A stretch of DNA of 7,690 nt from Anaerolineales bacterium UBA3071 (GTDB lineage Bacteria; Chloroflexota; Anaerolineae; UBA3071), in the NCBI GenBank assembly GCA_002366755.1, contig DFBV01000266.1, forward strand, positions 1-7,690, written 5' to 3'. The position numbers and the translations under genes are program-made. Below, piece by piece: positions 4,856 to 7,690 of this stretch. The notes under the pieces were generated by a model. The model saw only the letters and a list, made by a program, of their open reading frames with translations, was not told where the DNA came from and ran no database searches. The stretch's first letter is position 1. Each line of letters starts with the position of its first letter.

Positions 4856-4878
4856 TTGCACTACCCCATCTTGTGACG
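4856..4878 (+). promoter_or_regulatory. Conserved trailer/promoter-like block, copy 2
   Basis: TTGCAC (4856-4861), TACCCC and ATCTTGTGACG (4868-4878) repeat the block at 170-193. A TACAAT (4881-4886) lies 19 bases after TTGCAC and could be a -10 with a long spacer, but the counterpart at 170 lacks it. A processing trailer is the alternative. Confidence 0.4.
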
Positions 4879-5044
4879 GCTACAATGTGGTGAAGTTTCG
4901 CCACATTATGGCACTGTGATGATCTCAGTCTTTGGACTGAGAAGGGGAACGTGACGACTAAACACGGAAGGCGCAGAAAAGCGCCAAAGACACGAAAAGG
5001 AGATGATAACCCAACAAACGTCGGCCTACCAGACTGCAGGTAGG
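4868..5044 (+). ncRNA. Structured 5' leader B, paralogous to 184-349
   Basis: Blocks shared with leader A occur in the same order. Hairpins are AATGTGGTGA (4884-4893)/TCGCCACATT (4898-4907), TCTCAGTC (4923-4930)/GACTGAGA (4935-4942), GGCGC (4970-4974)/GCGCC (4981-4985) and CCTACC (5025-5030)/GGTAGG (5039-5044). Between them are GGGGAACGTGACGAC (4944-4958), an SD-like AAAGGAGATGAT (4996-5007) and ACGTCGGCC (5019-5027). The SD abuts an ATG with no gap, a poor initiation distance. The leader runs directly into the tandem 60-base hairpins. The 4440-5226 gap as a whole holds only such RNA-like modules; no convincing gene was found in it. Confidence 0.5.
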
Positions 5045-5049
5045 ATCGG

Positions 5050-5109
5050 GCCCTGTGAAATAAGCAAAGCGACAGTATGAGTCACGTCGCCATCATTATT
5101 TCACAGGGC
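5050..5109 (+). ncRNA. 60-base hairpin family, tandem copy 1
   Basis: Outer stem GCCCTGTGAAATAA (5050-5063)/TTATTTCACAGGGC (5096-5109) is 14 bp and perfect. Inner stem GCGAC (5069-5073)/GTCGC (5086-5090) is separated from it by short internal loops. The second copy begins three bases later. Confidence 0.65.
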
Positions 5110-5111
5110 AA

Positions 5112-5171
5112 GCCCTGTGAAATAAGCAAAGCGACAGCTTGAGTTGCATTGCTATCGCTGTTTCACAGGGC
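5112..5171 (+). ncRNA. 60-base hairpin family, tandem copy 2
   Basis: Outer stem GCCCTGTGAAA (5112-5122)/TTTCACAGGGC (5161-5171). Inner stem AGCGA-c-AGC (5130-5138) pairs with GCT-a-TCGCT (5151-5159). The 5' half is nearly identical to copy 1 while the 3' half differs but still pairs. A further small hairpin, GTCGCC (5174-5179)/GGCGGC (5188-5193), follows before the next gene's SD. Confidence 0.65.
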
Positions 5172-5209
5172 GGGTCGCCGGATCGCAGGCGGCAAGACAA
5201 CTTAGACAA

Positions 5210-5219
5210 CAGACAGGAG
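5210..5219 (+). promoter_or_regulatory. CAGACAGGAG ribosome-binding motif
   Basis: CAGACA runs into AGGAG (5215-5219), seven bases before ATG 5227. It is preceded by AAGACAACTT (5194-5203), also present at 377-386 in leader A. It belongs to the same 5'-UTR family as 471 and 3817. Confidence 0.55.
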
Positions 5220-5226
5220 TAGGGAC

Positions 5227-5547
5227 ATGCAACAAGACCGAGTTATCCTAACCATCAACCTCACCGACCTGAGTACCCTGGGCACCATCGGAGCCCTCGG
5301 ATCGCCGCTGAACCTGATGCTGCGAGCCGATCTGGGTGACGAGCTGCTGCCCGGAGCATACTTCAAGCTGGGAGGCGACTTGGACACAGGGATCATCTTG
5401 GTGCGCACCACCACCGAGAGAGCCCAGGCGCTCCAGGCCGGACTGGTGGTCATCGGGCAGCGCAAGCTGGGACGGAAGGTGCGTACCCAAGTGCGGCAGC
5501 GGTTGCCCAACACCAGCAAGGGTTGGCGCTACACCGCCGGCCCCTGA
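5227..5547 (+). CDS. Small basic orphan protein
   Basis: The product is 106 residues and unrecognised. It starts with alternating hydrophobic residues typical of strands (RVILTINLTDLSTLGTIGAL), has a strand-turn middle (YFKLGGDLDTGIILVRTT), a helix near residues 63-76 and a basic tail (RKLGRKVRTQVRQRL to the end) suited to nucleic-acid binding. It has no cysteines, unlike many of its neighbours. It stands alone, behind the long leader B and two tandem hairpins. It is followed by a family G hairpin and then a third 60-base hairpin. With so much RNA structure around it, a protein that binds those hairpins is an attractive but untested idea. Confidence 0.75.
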   Translation: MQQDRVILTINLTDLSTLGTIGALGSPLNLMLRADLGDELLPGAYFKLGGDLDTGIILVRTTTERAQALQAGLVVIGQRKLGRKVRTQVRQRLPNTSKGWRYTAGP

Positions 5548-5565
5548 CAGACAACCCCAACCCCC

Positions 5566-5615
5566 GGAGGGGGACGCGCTTAGCCCCCTCGTGGGGCAAC
5601 GGTGTGTCCTTCTCC
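5566..5615 (+). ncRNA. Two-tier hairpin, family G copy 2
   Basis: Bases 5566-5579 (GGAGGGGGACGCGC) pair with 5602-5615 over 14 positions including four G-T pairs. Inside the loop, GCCCC (5583-5587) pairs with GGGGC (5593-5597). The architecture matches 2624-2675. It lies just after the stop of the 106-residue gene, between two CAGACAAC motifs (5548 and 5617). Confidence 0.5.
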
Positions 5616-5626
5616 CCAGACAACCC

Positions 5627-5687
5627 GCCCTGTGAAATAGACAAAACGATAGTATAGGACATATCGCCATCATCTATTTCACAGGGC
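5627..5687 (+). ncRNA. 60-base hairpin family, copy before nucleotidyltransferase gene
   Basis: Outer stem GCCCTGTGAAATAGA (5627-5641)/TCTATTTCACAGGGC (5673-5687) is 15 bp and perfect. The inner stem is CGATA (5647-5651)/TATCG (5662-5666). Compared with copy 1 the inner C-G pair has become T-A on both arms. It ends exactly where the AAGGAGG (5688-5694) of the next gene begins, an ideal place to control its translation. Confidence 0.65.
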
Positions 5688-5704
5688 AAGGAGGACATAT
5701 CACC

Positions 5705-7027
5705 ATGATAACCTCAATCCCCTCGCCGCTCAGCCTCCCCATTCACCAGGTGTTCCACGGTGCTGGACACCAGAGCGTGGTGGTGGGAGGTTGGATGCGG
5801 CACGTTGGCTCCGAGAGGGACGTGAACGGAACCGATGAAGACATCGCCACGTCCGCCACGCCGGAGCAAGTGCGGGCGCTCTTTGCCTCGCGACCCAGCT
5901 TCGCCGTCGCCAGTAACAACGGCGAGAGCCACGGCACCCAGTTGGTGCTCTTGGACGGGAAACCGTTCGAGGTCAGCACCTTTCGTAGGGACGTCGCTTG
6001 TGACGGCCGCCACGCGAAGGTGGTCTGGACCAACGACCTAGTCACCGACCTCTCCCGCCGAGACTTCACCTGCAACGCAATCGCCTATGACCCCATCGAC
6101 GACCAAGTGATCGACCCCTTCAAGGGGCTGGCCGACCTGAGGAGAAAGGTTGTCCGGGCGGTAGGCGATCCCTATCGCCGCTTGCAGGAGGACTGGCTGC
6201 GCCTGCTGCGGGCACCACGTATGGCTATGGACATCGGGGGGCAGGTCGAGAGTGGCTTGGAACGGGCGATCCGGCAGAACGCCGGAGAGCTCTCCCAGGT
6301 CTCGGCAGAGCGACGCCGCGACGAACTCCTCAAGATGCTGGGCTACGCTGATGGGTGGTACGCCCCCGTCACGTTGGCAGAACTCGATCTGCTGTGCTCC
6401 CTGCTGCCCTCCCTGGACAGCCAGCGAGGCCATGGTTTGCGATCCGAGCATCCTCACGATCTTGATCTTTTCGAGCGGGGAGTGATGCGGGCCTGCGGCG
6501 CACGGCTTGCCGGAAGCGATCAGGGACAAGCCCGCCTGCGACTCATGGCCTACTACGCGGAAATGACACTGACGAGCACAGCCTCAGACCTGCGTGGCTT
6601 GTGCTGCGCCAATCGGCTCGTGGACAGCGTGCTGCGGATAGCAGCCTTCTACCGCGACATCCCGCGTGACGGTTCCTGGCACGCCCGCAGTGCACCCCGC
6701 GACCAGCGGGAGTTCCTGCTGCAGGTGGCCCGGCATACACCAGAGGCAAAGATGGCCGCGGTCGTCGAGCAGTTGATCTCCCTGAGACTAGCCGAGGGTG
6801 GCTTCAACCCTGCTCCGCTGCGGAAAGCGGCCCGTGAGCCGCTCTACCGCGGGCAACTTCAGGTGGACGGCAACGACGTCCTGTCTCTGGGCATCCCCCC
6901 GGGACCAGGCGTCGGTCGAGTGCTGGCCTCGCTCCTGCGGGTTGGCCCTGGGGCCAGCCGCGGTTCGCAGCTTGCCCAGCTCTCGGTACTAGTGAAGGAG
7001 GCTCGAAATGCTTCAAACAGCACTTGA
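5705..7027 (+). CDS. cca: tRNA nucleotidyltransferase (CCA-adding / poly(A) polymerase family, class II)
   Basis: The 440-residue protein is expected to add CCA, or A residues, to RNA 3' ends from CTP and ATP. All class II signatures are visible: G28-G29-W-M-R32, the metal-binding D44-E-D46 in DEDIATSAT, E89 in FEVSTFRRD, the ribose-recognition R118-R119-D120 in DLSRRDFTCNAIAYD, and the base-selecting E162-D163-x2-R166 in EDWLRLLRA. These are followed by VSAERRRDEL (199-208). The tail VDGNDVLSLGIPPGPGVG (387-404) matches the family's C-terminal domain. Residues 249-290 align in order with the HD domain of bacterial relatives (HPHDLDLFERGV) but the metal-binding HD pair is absent (MAYYAEM), so phosphohydrolase activity is probably lost. 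Family membership is sure; CCA versus A-only addition cannot be told. It has AAGGAGG 10 bases upstream, directly after a hairpin, and its end overlaps the primase gene by 20 bases. Its obvious candidate substrates here are the tRNA-like elements. Confidence 0.92.
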   Translation: MITSIPSPLSLPIHQVFHGAGHQSVVVGGWMRHVGSERDVNGTDEDIATSATPEQVRALFASRPSFAVASNNGESHGTQLVLLDGKPFEVSTFRRDVACDGRHAKVVWTNDLVTDLSRRDFTCNAIAYDPIDDQVIDPFKGLADLRRKVVRAVGDPYRRLQEDWLRLLRAPRMAMDIGGQVESGLERAIRQNAGELSQVSAERRRDELLKMLGYADGWYAPVTLAELDLLCSLLPSLDSQRGHGLRSEHPHDLDLFERGVMRACGARLAGSDQGQARLRLMAYYAEMTLTSTASDLRGLCCANRLVDSVLRIAAFYRDIPRDGSWHARSAPRDQREFLLQVARHTPEAKMAAVVEQLISLRLAEGGFNPAPLRKAAREPLYRGQLQVDGNDVLSLGIPPGPGVGRVLASLLRVGPGASRGSQLAQLSVLVKEARNASNST

Positions 7028-7690
7028 CCTTCAGGCTGCCGGTCTCTGCGTGATCCCCCTGCGGGAGCGCAGCAAGCGGCCCGCGGGGACATGGAAAGCG
7101 TACCAGGCACATCAGCCCAGCGTGCCCGACCTGCGCAGATGGTTCGGGCACAGCCAGCGCAACCTGGCCGTGGTCTGTGGCCAGGTGAGCGGGCCGGAAG
7201 GGTTGAGCCTGGCCGTGCTCGACTTCGACCGTCCTGGCTTCGACGGCTGGGCGGCCGATCACCCCGAGATCGCTATGAATACCTGGATCTCGGCCTCGGG
7301 GCGAGAGGGCGGCCGGCATGTGTGGCTACTGGTCCCAGGCGAGGTTCCCAGTACGGTCTTCGCCTATGGGGAGGTCAAAGCGGAGGGGGGCTACATCGTA
7401 GCTCCTCACAGCATCCATCCGAACGGCAAGCCGTACCGATGGCTGCATCGCCAAGACCAGATCCTCGTGGTCGAGACCTTACAGGGGTTGGGCCTGGGCG
7501 TCAAGAGGCGACAAGAACTCCCGGCAGGAGCGTTACCGCCAGTGCTGGCTATGGCTGACGAGAAGCTGATCCAGCAGATCCTGGCCATGGCTATCCAGCG
7601 GGCCAGCAACGGAAGCCGGAACCACACAGGCTTCTGGCTGGCAGCGCAACTGCGAGACAACGGCGCGGACTACGAGCAAGCCAAGCGGGT
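7008..7690 (+). CDS. Bifunctional DNA primase/polymerase (PrimPol, AEP superfamily), 3'-truncated by window
   Basis: The first 227 residues are visible; the gene runs off the right edge. The N-terminus has the family pattern L-x3-G-L-C-V-I-P-L-x4-K23-R-P (residues 8-25) followed by W29-x2-Y32-Q. The catalytic site shows the D72-F-D74 metal motif in LAVLDFD and the G-R-H104-V-W motif, then VKAEGGYIVAPHSIHPNGKPYRW (123-145, quoted in part as a family marker). Residues 196-227 (SNGSRNHTGFWLAAQLRD) begin the helical region that usually links to a primase C-terminal domain or helicase. Such enzymes start and extend DNA strands in phage and plasmid replication. ATG 7008 has AAGGAGG six bases upstream and lies inside the end of the nucleotidyltransferase gene, so the two are probably co-translated. 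Confidence 0.9.
   Translation, partial: MLQTALDLQAAGLCVIPLRERSKRPAGTWKAYQAHQPSVPDLRRWFGHSQRNLAVVCGQVSGPEGLSLAVLDFDRPGFDGWAADHPEIAMNTWISASGREGGRHVWLLVPGEVPSTVFAYGEVKAEGGYIVAPHSIHPNGKPYRWLHRQDQILVVETLQGLGLGVKRRQELPAGALPPVLAMADEKLIQQILAMAIQRASNGSRNHTGFWLAAQLRDNGADYEQAKR

Noticed and set aside
5050..5171. CRISPR-like array
   Set aside because: There are only two tandem units, each a full 60-base hairpin with a 2-base gap; there are no spacers and no cas genes.
5248..5673. Long open frames on the - strand here and elsewhere (e.g. 6804-7319, 6038-6529)
   Set aside because: They are antisense to well-supported genes, have no ribosome sites and low-complexity Arg/Pro/Ala-rich text typical of GC-rich shadows.

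Overview
The window is GC-rich bacterial-type DNA. Genes are packed on the + strand, most with strong AAGGAGG-like ribosome binding sites and several with ATGA or ATGGCTAA start/stop overlaps. There are no rRNAs and no standard tRNAs. Two recognisable enzymes sit at the right end: a tRNA nucleotidyltransferase and a DNA primase/polymerase. The other nine genes are small and unrecognised, and five of them carry Cys-x2-Cys zinc ribbons. This suggests a phage or large plasmid of a high-GC bacterium. The host cannot be named from this sequence.

Layout. 1-492 is non-coding: two hairpins, a tRNA-like element, then a structured leader. 493-3756 is an operon of eight small genes with overlapping or closely spaced ends, including a 35-residue zinc-ribbon miniprotein (2216-2323) and a zinc-ribbon gene that appears frameshifted (2319-2614). 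A lone gene with a DnaJ-type CxxCxGxG zinc domain follows (3837-4439). 4440-5226 is a 787-base non-coding island made of RNA-like modules: hairpins, helically phased TTGTCA repeats, two tRNA-like elements, two tandem 60-base hairpins and a second copy of the leader. A 106-residue orphan gene (5227-5547) comes next. Last is a replication/RNA-maturation pair, the nucleotidyltransferase (5705-7027) overlapping a primase/polymerase that runs off the right edge (7008-7690).

The most striking feature is the set of structured intergenic repeats. Three elements (106-166, 4573-4631, 4814-4853) have a tRNA T-arm stacked on an acceptor stem. Two of them keep the whole tRNA cloverleaf topology but have only a 3-base D loop and a 4-base loop where the anticodon loop should be. 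All three are followed by TTGCAC and none encodes CCA. An element that carries tRNA tops without anticodons and also encodes a CCA-adding enzyme suggests, as inference, a tRNA-mimic system for RNA 3'-end maturation, transcript cutting by RNase P/Z, or replication priming. Three further hairpin families also repeat, and two of them show compensatory base changes between copies, which supports selection on pairing.

The leaders before 493 and 5227 share several conserved blocks in the same order. Each follows a tRNA-like element, so the tRNA-like module and the leader appear to form one repeated regulatory cassette.
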